Assembly (NCBI GenBank): GCA_016703895.1
Contig: JADJBE010000005.1
Coordinates: 1-64,000, forward strand
Length of the DNA stretch: 64,000 bases
Direction: 5' to 3'
From: Pseudomonadota bacterium
GTDB taxonomy: Bacteria > Pseudomonadota > Gammaproteobacteria > Steroidobacterales > Steroidobacteraceae
A program made the translations under genes and the position numbers. Below the pieces are notes generated by a model. The model was given only the letters and a program-made list of their open reading frames with translations, made no database searches and was not told where the DNA came from. Shown here piece after piece: positions 44,115 to 54,104 of the stretch. How positions within the stretch are numbered: position 1 is the first letter of the stretch; each line of letters opens with the position of its first letter.

Positions 44115-45389
44115 ATGACCTCTGAACCTGTGATCCGTTCCAGCGACGCGCTACGCAACGTCAAATACGAGATCCGCGGCCGTTTGGCCCGGCGCGCGCA
44201 GGAACTCGAGCGGCTGGGACACGAGATCATTTCACTCAATATCGGCAATCCGGGCGCGTTTGGCTTTCGTACGCCGGAAACCATGCGACTCGCCATGATC
44301 GAGAACCTCGCGGGCGCCGAGGGGTATTGCCATCAGAAGGGGATCTTCCCTGCCCGTGAAGCGATCGTCATGCAGCAACAGGGGCGGGGCGTCCAGGGCG
44401 TCACGGCTGAAGAAGTGTTTATCGGCAACGGTGTCAGTGAGCTGATCGATCTGGCGCTGCGAGCACTCCTCAACGATGGCGACGAGGTGTTGATTCCAAG
44501 CCCCGACTACCCACTGTGGACGGCAGCCGTCACGCTCAATCGCGGCCGCGCGGTGCACTATCCGTGCCGACCGGAAAACAATTTCCAGCCGTCGATCGAA
44601 GACCTGGCCGCACTGATCACGCCCAAGACCCGCGCGATCGTCGTCATCAATCCGAACAACCCGACCGGAGCGGTTTATTCCGCCGAGTTGTTGGCAGGTA
44701 TTGCCGAGCTTGCGGCGCGCCACAGGCTGGTGGTGTTTGCCGACGAGATCTACGACCAGATGTTGTACGACGGCGCCCGCTTTATTCCCATGGCAACCGT
44801 GGTGCACGACACACTGTGCGTGACGATGTCAGGTCTGTCCAAGGTGTATCGGGCCTGTGGGTACCGCGTGGGCTGGGCCGTGCTCAGTGGCAATATGCGA
44901 GTCGCACCAGACTATCTTGCGTCGCTGGAGTTGCTGTCATCGCTGCGGCTGTGCAGCAACGTGCCCGCGCAGTGGGCCGTACAGACAGCCTTGGGTGGCT
45001 ACCAGAGTGTCAAAGAACTGATTACGCCCGGCGGTCGGTTGTATGAGTCCCGCCGCGCAGTCGTGGCGGCAGCAGCCAGCAGTCGGTTTCTCATGCTCGC
45101 GCCGCCGCAGGGAGCGATGTACGCGTTCGTGCGCGTGCGCACCGACGAGTTGCCGCAGTTTGATGACCACACGTTCGCGCTCGACCTGCTCGAGCGCAAA
45201 CACGTGTTGGTCGCTCCCGGAGTTAGTTTCAACGTGCCCTATCGAGACCACTTTCGGGTCACGACCTTGCCCGACTCCGCGATGCTGCAGAAGGTGTTTG
45301 TACGAATTGAGGAATTGCTGGGCGAATACGTGTCGTCGCCGCAGTCGACACGTCCGACGTTGGTCGAAGCTCGTCAGCGTTTCAAGTAA
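44115..45389 (+). CDS. alaA: PLP-dependent aminotransferase, AlaA (YfbQ)-like
   Basis: The 424-residue class I aminotransferase follows the E. coli AlaA pattern closely: YEIRGRLARRAQELERLGHEIISLNIGNPGAFGF near the start, GYCHQKGIFPAREAIVMQQQ, FIGNGVSELIDLALRALLNDGDEVLIPSPDYPLWTAAVTL, and INPNNPTGAVYSAELL. FADEIYDQMLYDG and SGLSKVYRACGYRVGW carry the PLP lysine at about 243. AlaA makes alanine from pyruvate and glutamate. The N-terminus has about 10 extra residues. The promoter should lie in the divergent region 43972-44114. Confidence 0.88.
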   Translation: MTSEPVIRSSDALRNVKYEIRGRLARRAQELERLGHEIISLNIGNPGAFGFRTPETMRLAMIENLAGAEGYCHQKGIFPAREAIVMQQQGRGVQGVTAEEVFIGNGVSELIDLALRALLNDGDEVLIPSPDYPLWTAAVTLNRGRAVHYPCRPENNFQPSIEDLAALITPKTRAIVVINPNNPTGAVYSAELLAGIAELAARHRLVVFADEIYDQMLYDGARFIPMATVVHDTLCVTMSGLSKVYRACGYRVGWAVLSGNMRVAPDYLASLELLSSLRLCSNVPAQWAVQTALGGYQSVKELITPGGRLYESRRAVVAAAASSRFLMLAPPQGAMYAFVRVRTDELPQFDDHTFALDLLERKHVLVAPGVSFNVPYRDHFRVTTLPDSAMLQKVFVRIEELLGEYVSSPQSTRPTLVEARQRFK

Positions 45390-45419
45390 ATTCTTTGAAC
45401 CCTTTATAAGTCGTTCTTT

Positions 45420-48179
45420 TTGAAACGCTTTCCAGGCGATATTTATAGATCACTCGAAGCTGGCGAAGCACTGATCGTCGGGACTGCGCAGCGCGCTGCA
45501 GCCGTACGCAGTGCCTATGGCGAAGCGCAGATCGCAGCGGGCGCAGGCGTCTGGGAAACCCCGCAGGTAACAACTTTTCAGCAGTGGGCCAATAGTGCTT
45601 TGGTCACTGCCGCACAATGCGGCCCGCAGCAGGTCGTTAGAGTACTGAGCGGGCGAGAAGAATGGGCCCTGTGCCGCTCGATTGCCGCCGAGCTGGTGCC
45701 GTCCCACGAGTACCTGACCCAGCGCGCACTCGCCGCTCAACTGCGCTCAGCGCTACGCTTGGTGGACGAATGGCAAATCGACCCGGCGCGCATTCGCAGC
45801 TCAACTGCGCCTGAAGCGCAGTTGCTGAGTACGGCGATGGTGTCTTTCGAGCAGCGCTGCGTAGCACTTGGCGCCCGACCGTCACGGCAGCTATGGGCGA
45901 CTCTGGCAGTCGCGTCACCGCCGTTGATCCCCACAACGCTGATCTTGCCCACCGCCCAGCGGCGTGTGCTCGAGCGTCTAGGGGCCAAGATCGTCGACCC
46001 ACCCGTGGCACTGGGGCAGGCGCAGTTCTTGGCCTGTCAGTCGGTCGAGACCGAGTGCAGTGCCATCGCGACCTGGTGCAAGACTCGGCTGCAGCAACAA
46101 CCGCGCAGTCGGTTGCTATTGATTGCACCCGATCTGGCGTCGCGACGCGCTGAACTGGAGCGCAGCTTGTCGCAGACGCTGGAGCCCAGTCGCTGGCTGG
46201 GCCAGGACGACGGTTCACGCGCCTATGCAGTCGAAGGCGGCAGACCGCTCGCGGATTTCGCACTGGTCCGTCATGCGCTAACGACTCTGGCGCTCCTGAC
46301 GCGGCCATTGCCGTTTGCAGACGTCAGCAGCTGGCTGCAAGCCGCATTTCACCACATGCCGGGTGACGAACACCGCGCGACGCTGGACAGTTGGTTGCGC
46401 CGGCAGGGCCGACTCGAGTTAGGTGCACCCTCACTACTGGCCTGTCTGGCGCGCGCACCCACCGTGCTCACCATCTCGGCCAATGCCATGGCTGACCAGC
46501 TAACCCGCGCTCTGGGTAAGCTGTCCTCGGGAAAGCGATCGACACGCGAGTGGGCGCAGTCGTTCAGCGGGGCGCTGGAAGCCAGTGGCTGGCCTGGCGA
46601 GCGTGTGCTGTCGAGCGTGGAACAACAAACGCGCCGCCGCTGGAATGAACTGCTGGTCGAATTTGCCTCGGTTGCCTCCAGCCTGGGCGCAATGCAGGCC
46701 GTGCAAGCCGCCGACTGTATCGGCGAGCTCGCCGCCGACGTGCGGTTCGATGCTGCCAGCGCTGACGTGCCGATTGTGGTGACCGATTCGTTCGAACCGC
46801 CGGTCGTCCGCTACGACGCCATCTGGGTGATGGGTCTCGACTCTGGCAACTGGCCACCACCGCCATCACCACATGTACTGGTGCCAACGCGATTGCAGAT
46901 CGAGGCGGGCATTCCGACCGCCAGCGCCGCGGGTCAGCGCGCGCTGGCCGAGCGTGCGATGCAGGACTGGCGCGCTAGCACCGATTGGCTGGTCGGCTCG
47001 GCGCCGCTGACACGCGACGACGCTGAAATGCAACCTAGCGTCTTGGTCTCCGGCTGGACGAAGCTACCTGATCTCATCGCGGAGCAAGACCTTGCCACGC
47101 AGATGCGTGGCGCCCCTGCATTCAATTATCTAGACGACTCTTACGGCAGCGCGTGGCCGAGCGCGGAGCCAGTACGTCGCGGTGTTGCGGTGTTTGACTT
47201 GCAGACCCGCTGCCCCTTCAAAGCGTATGCCGAGCTGCGCTTGACGGCCGACCCCCTCGAGCTGCCGGAGCCCGGCATCGATGCCCGCAAGCGCGGTAGC
47301 TGGTTGCATTCTGCGTTGGAGATTTTTTGGCAAGGCACACAAACCCATGCAGCCTTGCTGGCACTGTCCGACGAGGATTTGCAAGAGCGCGCACAGCGGG
47401 CTGTCATCTCTGGCTTAAGGAAAGTTGAGCCCCTGGGCGATGCCGACTTGTTGGCACGGTCGGTCGGCCGCGAACGGGAGCGGCTCGTGCAACTCCTGCT
47501 AGCCTGTGCCGAACTTGATCGCGGCCGTGAGCCGTTCACGGTGGTAGCAACCGAGCGCCAGTTTGAGGCACAGATCGCTGGCGGACGGTTTCGGTTCAAA
47601 GTTGACCGCATCGACCAGTTAGCCGGGGCCGCTGCGGCAACTGTTAGCGACATTGCCTTGATCGACTACAAGTCCGGCAAGCCGGGCGGTATTGGCTGGC
47701 TGGAGGCGCGAGTTCGTGAGCCGCAACTACTCGTGTATTCACTTGCGTACGACCAATGGGCGCAAGAGCAATCGGCGGCGACACAGCCGGCTGGGCGAGT
47801 TGCGGCTCTCGCCAGGCTGCACCTGACTCGCGGCGTTGCCAAATACCTCGGTCTCAGTGGTACTGACAGCGCGCTGCCCAACGTCACCACTCCTGACGTG
47901 GCGCTCAAGCGCAGTCGCCGCTCGACGCGGTACGCGTCGCTGGAACTAACCGGCGAGACACCGAGTGAGCGCTGGGACGGTGCCGTTCAGCGCTGGCACG
48001 GCATTGTTACTAACTTGGCGGACGATTACCTGAATGGCGTGGCGATCGTCGACCCGTTCAATCGACAGGAATGCCAGTACTGCCACCTCAAGACGCTTTG
48101 CCGGCGCGCCGAGCTGGCGTTACGTCTGGACGCTGACGATGACTCGGATGACGACGATTCCGAGGACAACGACTCGTGA
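45420..48179 (+). CDS. AddB-like PD-(D/E)XK nuclease, recombination/repair
   Basis: From TTG 45420 the protein has 919 residues. An inactivated helicase-like N-terminal part is followed by a RecB-type nuclease domain, with GSWLHSALEIFW near 625-640 and DIALIDYKSGKPG (about 747-759) providing the D...D-x-K metal site. Iron-sulfur cysteines are at TRCPF (about 598) and QECQYCHLKTLC near the end (about 884-895), the pattern of AddB/TIGR03623 proteins. It should pair with the AddA-like helicase next door to process double-strand breaks. A very acidic tail (D/E-rich) ends the chain. The TTG start lacks a clear ribosome box, so an alternative start nearby is possible. Confidence 0.88.
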   Translation: MKRFPGDIYRSLEAGEALIVGTAQRAAAVRSAYGEAQIAAGAGVWETPQVTTFQQWANSALVTAAQCGPQQVVRVLSGREEWALCRSIAAELVPSHEYLTQRALAAQLRSALRLVDEWQIDPARIRSSTAPEAQLLSTAMVSFEQRCVALGARPSRQLWATLAVASPPLIPTTLILPTAQRRVLERLGAKIVDPPVALGQAQFLACQSVETECSAIATWCKTRLQQQPRSRLLLIAPDLASRRAELERSLSQTLEPSRWLGQDDGSRAYAVEGGRPLADFALVRHALTTLALLTRPLPFADVSSWLQAAFHHMPGDEHRATLDSWLRRQGRLELGAPSLLACLARAPTVLTISANAMADQLTRALGKLSSGKRSTREWAQSFSGALEASGWPGERVLSSVEQQTRRRWNELLVEFASVASSLGAMQAVQAADCIGELAADVRFDAASADVPIVVTDSFEPPVVRYDAIWVMGLDSGNWPPPPSPHVLVPTRLQIEAGIPTASAAGQRALAERAMQDWRASTDWLVGSAPLTRDDAEMQPSVLVSGWTKLPDLIAEQDLATQMRGAPAFNYLDDSYGSAWPSAEPVRRGVAVFDLQTRCPFKAYAELRLTADPLELPEPGIDARKRGSWLHSALEIFWQGTQTHAALLALSDEDLQERAQRAVISGLRKVEPLGDADLLARSVGRERERLVQLLLACAELDRGREPFTVVATERQFEAQIAGGRFRFKVDRIDQLAGAAAATVSDIALIDYKSGKPGGIGWLEARVREPQLLVYSLAYDQWAQEQSAATQPAGRVAALARLHLTRGVAKYLGLSGTDSALPNVTTPDVALKRSRRSTRYASLELTGETPSERWDGAVQRWHGIVTNLADDYLNGVAIVDPFNRQECQYCHLKTLCRRAELALRLDADDDSDDDDSEDNDS

Positions 48180-48210
48180 CGACAGACTGATAGCTTCAAA
48201 CCGGACTGAC

Positions 48211-51200
48211 ATGGCATGTGCCGACACTGCTGCCCGCGAGCAGGCACTCGACGTGACCCGCTCGGTCATTTTGCAAGCGCCGGCGGGCTCCGGCAAGACC
48301 ACGGTACTCAGTCAGCGCTATCTCAAGCTACTTGCCAATTGCGCCGAGCCAGAATCCGTTCTGGCAATCACCTTCACTCGCAAAGCAGCGGGTGAACTGC
48401 GGGCCAGGGTGCTGCGCGCACTGAAGGGCGACACCGAACGCAAGACACCGGCTGATGAACTAACAGCGGCGCTCGCCGCGGCCGCCACCCGTCGACATCC
48501 GGGCCTGATAGAGAGCGCGTCGCGTCTCAAGATCATGACGATCGACTCTTGGAACATGTCACTGGCAAGTCGCCTGCCGATCACCTCACGCAGCAACGTG
48601 TCCCTGCGGGTAGTCGACAGTGTCGCCGAGCTATACCTGCGCGCCGCGCGCGAGGCGCTCCGTGGCGCCGAGAAGGACTCAACGCTCAGCGCCGCGCTGG
48701 ATGCCGTGATGGAACGTCTCGACAACGACTGGCGACGGCTCGAACGGCTGATCGTGGCGATGCTCGCCGACCGGAATCATTGGCTGCCGCGCGTGACCGG
48801 GGGAGCCGACGCAGGCGATGCGCTGGCGGATGCCGTCGAGGCCAGCCTGGTGAGCATTACCAGCGACACGCTCAGACAGACCGCGGCAGTGATGGGCGCA
48901 GCACTCTGCGTCGAGGCCGCTGAGATAGTGGCTCACTGCGCACAGGTCCTCCTCGAGGAGGGCAGAGAACTGCCGCTTGGGTTCGACGCATGGTCGACGC
49001 CGTCGGCAAGACTAACGAGTGGTCTGGATGCCCTGCAAAGCTGGCGCGGTGTGGCCAGTCTCGCGCTGACGAAGAAAGGTACAGTGCGCACGAGGCTTGA
49101 TATCACGGTCGGGATACGCACGAAAGTGCCGGGCGAGAAGCAGCGCGTGGCAGACTGGCTGCATGCCCTCGGCCAGTCGGCGGGACTGCAGGACTTGCTC
49201 GGTGATATCGCCTGTCTCCCCGATCCAACGCTGGACGAGGCGACCCGCGCAATCATCAGCGACCTCGGCACAGTATTGTTCTATGCCGCACAGATGTTGA
49301 ATGTCCTGTTTGCCGAGACCGGTCTCTGCGATCACATCGCTATTGCCGGTGCCGCGCGCCAAGCGTTGACGGAGAACGGTCAACCGACCGATCTCGCCGA
49401 GCGACTCGATCTAAAGCTACAACACATTCTAATCGACGAGTTCCAGGACACGTCGCGCGAGCAGTTTCAGCTGCTGGAGGCGATGGTGGCAGGGTGGTCG
49501 CCCGACGATGGCAAGACGCTGTTTCTGGTGGGCGATCCGATGCAATCCATCTACCGCTTCCGCAAGGCCGACGTCGGTCTGTTCATGCGTGCGCGCGAGC
49601 AAGGCGTCGGTGATATCGAGCTGCTGTCGCTGCAGCTGCGGCGCAACTTTCGCTCAGCTCACAAGCTTGTTGACCAAGCTAACGAGTGGTTTGCCGCGTG
49701 TTTTCCAGCGGCCGATGACATGCGCTTCGGCGCCATTCGCCATCTTGCCAGCGAGCCCGCTGCAGTAGGTCGAGGCGACAGCCTGGTCGAGTTGCACTAC
49801 GTGGCTAGCAACGGCCGACGGCGCGAGGCCGAGCATGTTGGCGCGCTGATCGCCAGTTTGCGTCAAACCAACCCCGGCGAGTCGATCGCCGTGCTGGCGG
49901 CGTCTCGTACGCATACGCTGCTGATTGCGGAACAACTACGCACTGCGGGGATTGCGTATACAGGCGTCAAGCTAACGCCGCTGATCGAAACGCCGGTGAT
50001 CCGCGATCTCGAGGCCTTGACACGCGTGCTGCTGAGCCGTGGCGACCGCACGGCGTGGTTTGCCGTAATGCGCGCGCCATGGTGTGGCTTGTCACTGCTG
50101 GACCTGACGCGGATCGCAGCAACCCGTCTGGACGAGAGCGCCGCGGACCTGCCGACCGTGCTGCGGCAGTTGCAGGGTGCTGTCGCGAGCTGCAGCTTGA
50201 GCGACGACGGGTTAGCGCGTGCCGCCAGGACGCTGCAGATTCTTGAGGGCTGCCTGGCCGACGCCGGTCGTCGTCCACTGGCGGAGTGGGTCGAGTCTGC
50301 CTGGCTGCGACTCGACGGTCCCGCGAGTTGTTATACCGCAGACGAACTCGCGAACGCACGCGTGTTCTTTACGGCGCTACAAGCCTACGATTCCGAGCGC
50401 GGTACGCTGTCCGGTGCCGATATTGAATTGCAGCTGGCCGATCTGTATGCGCCATCAGACTCACCTGGCCGTGACGCCGTAGTTGTGACCACTATCTATC
50501 AAGCCAAGGGGCTTGAGTACGATCACGTCATCCTGCCCGGTCTCGGGCGAGTGACGCAAAGCGATCAGGAACCGTTGCTGCGCTGGTTGGAGCTGCCGCG
50601 CGTCGACCGCGACTCCCAGCCCGACGCAACGGACTTGCTGGTCGCACCGATCAAGCGACTCGGCGACGAGTCCGAACCGCTGGCCAAGTTGATCAAGCGT
50701 TTTGCCAGTCGGCGTGCGGAGCTGGAACAGTCGCGGTTGTTATACGTTGCCTTGACACGCGCCCGCCGGTCGCTGCATCTGTACATGCATCCAAAAAGCG
50801 ATAAGGAGCAGCAGCTAGCGGCCAGGACGCGCACGCTGCTCAAGCCGATCTGGCCCGCAGTCAGTGCGGCGTTCGCGCAGCGGGCACCTCTGGTCGACGA
50901 CGGTCTGGAGACCGTCGGCACGGCGCGCAAAGTAAACATGCTGCGACGCCTGTCGATGGATCGCGAGCGAGCCAGTGCGCCGCTCGATGTCGTCCGGGTA
51001 CCACTCGAGGTCGGCTCACTCGAAGATTCATTGGAGTACCGTTGGGCCAGCGAGACCGCGCGTCAGATTGGCACCGCAGTGCACGCAGCGCTGGAGGCGA
51101 TCGCGGCGCAGGCAGCGCTCGATGACCCGGCGGCGGTGGCTCATATACGCTCACAACTACGCTTGTCACTCATCGGCATGGGAGTGCCTGAGGGTGAGTT

Positions 51201-51600
51201 GGCAGACGCGGCGGCTCGCGCCGAGACCGCGCTCGACAACACACTGCAGGACGGCAAGGGCCGCTGGATACTCAGCGCAGACCATCGCGAAGCGGCCAGC
51301 GAACTCGCCCTTAGCGGGGTGGAAGCGCAGCGCGTGGTCAGTGTCGTGATCGATCGCACGTTCGTCGATGCAGACGGCACTCGCTGGGTCGTCGACTTCA
51401 AGACCAGCCCACACGAAGGCGGCTCGGTGGAGCATTTCTTGGACGAACAGACCGAGCGCTATCGTCCGCAGCTAACACGGTATGCACGCCTGCTGCACAA
51501 ACTGAAGGGCGGACCAGTGCGCGCCGGCCTGTATTTTCCACTCCTGAAAGAATGGCGCGAGTGCGTCTTGGCGCCATTGGCCACTGAATCAAACCGCTAG
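48211..51600 (+). CDS. addA: AddA-like UvrD/Rep-family helicase-nuclease
   Basis: The 1129-residue protein (ATG 48211) has Walker A SVILQAPAGSGKTTVLSQRYLKL near 18-40 and motif Ia ITFTRKAAGELRARVL. Motif II (HILIDEFQDTS), motif III/IV (LFLVGDPMQSIYRFRKADVGLF) and motif V/VI (TIYQAKGLEYDHVILPGLG; LLYVALTRARRSLHLY) follow. The C-terminal nuclease shows RTFVDADGTRWVVDFKTSPHEGG, a D...DFK site. ATG 48211 is preferred to an upstream frame overlapping the AddB-like gene. With that gene it forms an AddAB-type end-resection machine. Its last four bases overlap the end of gspN on the opposite strand. Confidence 0.92.
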   Translation: MACADTAAREQALDVTRSVILQAPAGSGKTTVLSQRYLKLLANCAEPESVLAITFTRKAAGELRARVLRALKGDTERKTPADELTAALAAAATRRHPGLIESASRLKIMTIDSWNMSLASRLPITSRSNVSLRVVDSVAELYLRAAREALRGAEKDSTLSAALDAVMERLDNDWRRLERLIVAMLADRNHWLPRVTGGADAGDALADAVEASLVSITSDTLRQTAAVMGAALCVEAAEIVAHCAQVLLEEGRELPLGFDAWSTPSARLTSGLDALQSWRGVASLALTKKGTVRTRLDITVGIRTKVPGEKQRVADWLHALGQSAGLQDLLGDIACLPDPTLDEATRAIISDLGTVLFYAAQMLNVLFAETGLCDHIAIAGAARQALTENGQPTDLAERLDLKLQHILIDEFQDTSREQFQLLEAMVAGWSPDDGKTLFLVGDPMQSIYRFRKADVGLFMRAREQGVGDIELLSLQLRRNFRSAHKLVDQANEWFAACFPAADDMRFGAIRHLASEPAAVGRGDSLVELHYVASNGRRREAEHVGALIASLRQTNPGESIAVLAASRTHTLLIAEQLRTAGIAYTGVKLTPLIETPVIRDLEALTRVLLSRGDRTAWFAVMRAPWCGLSLLDLTRIAATRLDESAADLPTVLRQLQGAVASCSLSDDGLARAARTLQILEGCLADAGRRPLAEWVESAWLRLDGPASCYTADELANARVFFTALQAYDSERGTLSGADIELQLADLYAPSDSPGRDAVVVTTIYQAKGLEYDHVILPGLGRVTQSDQEPLLRWLELPRVDRDSQPDATDLLVAPIKRLGDESEPLAKLIKRFASRRAELEQSRLLYVALTRARRSLHLYMHPKSDKEQQLAARTRTLLKPIWPAVSAAFAQRAPLVDDGLETVGTARKVNMLRRLSMDRERASAPLDVVRVPLEVGSLEDSLEYRWASETARQIGTAVHAALEAIAAQAALDDPAAVAHIRSQLRLSLIGMGVPEGELADAAARAETALDNTLQDGKGRWILSADHREAASELALSGVEAQRVVSVVIDRTFVDADGTRWVVDFKTSPHEGGSVEHFLDEQTERYRPQLTRYARLLHKLKGGPVRAGLYFPLLKEWRECVLAPLATESNR

Positions 51601-52340
51601 AACGTGCCCTCGAGCGCAAACGGTCGCCGGCCGCCCGCGTCGGCTGGCCCCAAAATCTCGAGCTGGCGTCGCAAGCGATCCGGGGCTTCTGGCCGAACCG
51701 CAACCGTACCCTCGATGCGATAGCCTGGCGCGGCAGTAACCGTCAAGTCGGCGCCGACTGCCAGCGGTCCACCGAGGTCCACTAGTCGCCCGGTGAGCGA
51801 GCCGTCGGCCGCCACTGGACCGTCGAAGCTAAGCGAATAGCTGCCTAACGACATGGCATTGGCACCAACGTCCTGCAGGTCGCGCGCTTCGATGACGCCG
51901 CGCAACTCAGCGAGCTTGCCTTGGGCGATAACCAGTTTGGCGACATCGACGATCGTCGTTCCACGCGTGTTGGGTGGGAGGCCAGGAACCAGTTGCGGAT
52001 CGAGTGGCAGGCGTGCTTTGAGCGCACTGATCTCGCCATCCCCGGACCAGCGCAGTGCCAAGTCCGCGCTCGCCTGTAGCTGCTCATTGGCGAGCGTCGC
52101 CGGGCCAGTGATACGCCCAGTCAACGCGCTGAGCGGCGACAGATCCCAGCTCAGCACGCCGAGCGGTGGCAGGCCCTGAATCGCAAAGGGTGCGCAACTA
52201 CCGTTCCAGACCGTGCCGGACAACTCACCACAACTAATGTTGGCCGGCAGCAGGCCGCTCACCCAGCGAGCCGGCAGGTTGAACAGCATCACCGCCGCGA
52301 ACACGACCAGCGACGCTGCGATGGTCAATAGGATTTTCAT
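51597..52340 (-). CDS. gspN: Type II secretion system protein N
   Basis: The 247-residue protein has an N-terminal membrane segment (ILLTIAASLVVFAAVMLFNLPARWVSGLLP, about 3-32), then a beta-rich periplasmic part with CGELSGTVWNGSCAPFAI and the C-terminal EGTVAVRPEAPDRLRRQLEILGPADAGGRRPFALEGTF, typical of GspN. ATG 52340 is chosen. It is the last gene of the gspG-N run and is convergent with the addA-like gene. GspN is optional in type II systems; its exact role is unsettled. Confidence 0.88.
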   Translation of the reverse strand: MKILLTIAASLVVFAAVMLFNLPARWVSGLLPANISCGELSGTVWNGSCAPFAIQGLPPLGVLSWDLSPLSALTGRITGPATLANEQLQASADLALRWSGDGEISALKARLPLDPQLVPGLPPNTRGTTIVDVAKLVIAQGKLAELRGVIEARDLQDVGANAMSLGSYSLSFDGPVAADGSLTGRLVDLGGPLAVGADLTVTAAPGYRIEGTVAVRPEAPDRLRRQLEILGPADAGGRRPFALEGTF

Positions 52341-52353
52341 CGCCGAGCTACAA

Positions 52354-52836
52354 TCAACGCGCCCGCAACACGAGTCCGGCATTCACCATGCCCGGTTCGC
52401 TGCCGCCTTCGATCTCGGCTGATTCGACCGCGACACCATGCTGGTCGGCAAGCCGCGCCAGCCAGCCGACCAATAGATCGAACGACGCTTTGTCGAGTCG
52501 CAGTCGGAGCGACTTGTCGCCGCTTGGCTGCGTGCTTGTGAGTGCCGACCCGAGGCCTGACTCGCGCGCTGACCGGTCGATCAGCACGACTAACGATTCT
52601 GATGAGGTCGCCCCACCCGCGAGTGGACCCGCGGCCGCCACCTCCGGAGCGACACTTTGGATGAAGGCAAGATCGCTGCGCTTCTTGTCGACGCGAGCGG
52701 ACGCGGTCGCGACATTGAGATTCAGCGGCAGCACCACGGCTAACAACAGCAGCGCGAGCGCCGCAACACCGCCAATGCTCACCATACGGCGTTCGCGCTC
52801 GCTCAGGCCACTGAACCAGCGGGCGAGGGCGCTCAT
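52354..52836 (-). CDS. gspM: Type II secretion system protein M
   Basis: The 160-residue bitopic protein has a cytoplasmic start RWFSGLSERERRMVSIGGVAALALLLLAVVLPL with the conserved LSERERR then the membrane segment. A coiled region and a periplasmic ferredoxin-like C-terminal domain ending GMVNAGLVLRAR follow. It joins GspL in the inner-membrane platform. Its ATG overlaps the gspL stop (ATGA). Confidence 0.88.
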   Translation of the reverse strand: MSALARWFSGLSERERRMVSIGGVAALALLLLAVVLPLNLNVATASARVDKKRSDLAFIQSVAPEVAAAGPLAGGATSSESLVVLIDRSARESGLGSALTSTQPSGDKSLRLRLDKASFDLLVGWLARLADQHGVAVESAEIEGGSEPGMVNAGLVLRAR

Positions 52837-54101
52837 GACTGGCCTCCACCGGCCAGCGACTTTACTTCGATACGGCCCTGATACGTCGCGCCGGACGCGT
52901 TGCCTGACAACAGCTGGGCCTGCCAGCCGTTGGCGTTGAACTGCTGCGCAACCGCATCGAGACTAGCGGCATCGGGAGCTGTAACACGCAACTCCATAGT
53001 CCCGTCTCGGAACGTGAATCCCTTGACGGACGCCGCCGGTACACTGCCCTGAGCATTCGCCAGCGCACCCAACGCACTTAGCATACTGCCGCCGGAGCCA
53101 CCCGTGCCGCGCACGGCTAACAAGCGTTGTTCGACGCGTTGGCGCGCATTGCGCACGCTGGGATCATCAGGCATGGCCTGCCGGACGACATCGGCCAGTG
53201 CGGAGTCGAGACTCGTTTCGGCCTTCTTCAGTCGCAGCAACTCGTAGGTCTTCGCGCCAACATGAACCGTGAACAAGACACCGGCGAGCAACGCAGCCCA
53301 TCGCCAGGCGCGCCAATTGGCCGACGTGTCTGACTTCGGCGCATGTTGGCCCTGCAGCAGATTGATCGCACTGGCACTACCAAGCTGTTGCGCCAGCAAC
53401 GCCACCGGACCATTGGGCAGCAACTGCACTTTGATATTGGTGAAGCGCGATCTCAGCGCTTCGAAATCCTGCTGGCGCTGCGCCCAATCGTGCTGGGCCG
53501 CATAGAGCAGCAAACCCAACGGCGGTGGCTCAAGACCGGGCAGGACGTCGTTGCGCTGTACGTCAGCCAAGTCGAACGCCGTGTCGATCGGCTCGGAAGG
53601 CACCACGACGGGCGTCGCGGCGGCGTGTCGCAAGGTGATATCAGGCCCGTCCAGCAGGGCCGTCAACTGGCCGGGCGTCGTTGGCACGAGACTCGCCTCA
53701 GCATAGATGGCATTGGCATTGATGCCAGCACGCTGCAATTCGGCCAGCCAGGCAGCCAGCGCACTGCGCGCCACCACCGCTACCGGTGTGCGCCCCGAAT
53801 CGGCGCGCACGCCCACCGCAAAATGCAGGTCTTCGACATCCTCAGCGAGTTGTTCCTCGAGCGCGTAGGGCACCATCTGCAACAACTTGGCGCCGCTCTT
53901 GGCGGGCAACTGCGCGTCCGTCAGCAGCACTTGGTCACTCGGCACGAGCACTGCCACACGCCGCGAGGCCGCCAATGGCACGGCCTGATCGAGACTGCCG
54001 CTCTGTGGCGGCAGGACAATCTGCCCAGCTTCGTTGCATGCCAGCCAAGACACCTCGCTGGGGCTGGTGCTGGAGAGACGAATCAGGAGCCAATCGGCCA
54101 T
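52833..54101 (-). CDS. gspL: Type II secretion system protein L
   Basis: The 422-residue protein has an actin-like cytoplasmic domain (LIRLSSTSPSEVSWLAC; VLVPSDQVLLTDAQLPAKSGAKLLQMVPYALEEQLAEDVEDLHFAVG, about 50-97). One membrane helix, WRAWRWAALLAGVLFTVHVGAKTYEL, lies near 268-293, and a periplasmic ferredoxin-like domain ends the chain. It links the secretion ATPase GspE to the inner-membrane platform. Neither gspE nor gspF is in the window. The gspK stop lies 3 bases upstream. Confidence 0.92.
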   Translation of the reverse strand: MADWLLIRLSSTSPSEVSWLACNEAGQIVLPPQSGSLDQAVPLAASRRVAVLVPSDQVLLTDAQLPAKSGAKLLQMVPYALEEQLAEDVEDLHFAVGVRADSGRTPVAVVARSALAAWLAELQRAGINANAIYAEASLVPTTPGQLTALLDGPDITLRHAAATPVVVPSEPIDTAFDLADVQRNDVLPGLEPPPLGLLLYAAQHDWAQRQQDFEALRSRFTNIKVQLLPNGPVALLAQQLGSASAINLLQGQHAPKSDTSANWRAWRWAALLAGVLFTVHVGAKTYELLRLKKAETSLDSALADVVRQAMPDDPSVRNARQRVEQRLLAVRGTGGSGGSMLSALGALANAQGSVPAASVKGFTFRDGTMELRVTAPDAASLDAVAQQFNANGWQAQLLSGNASGATYQGRIEVKSLAGGGQS

Positions 54102-54104
54102 AGG

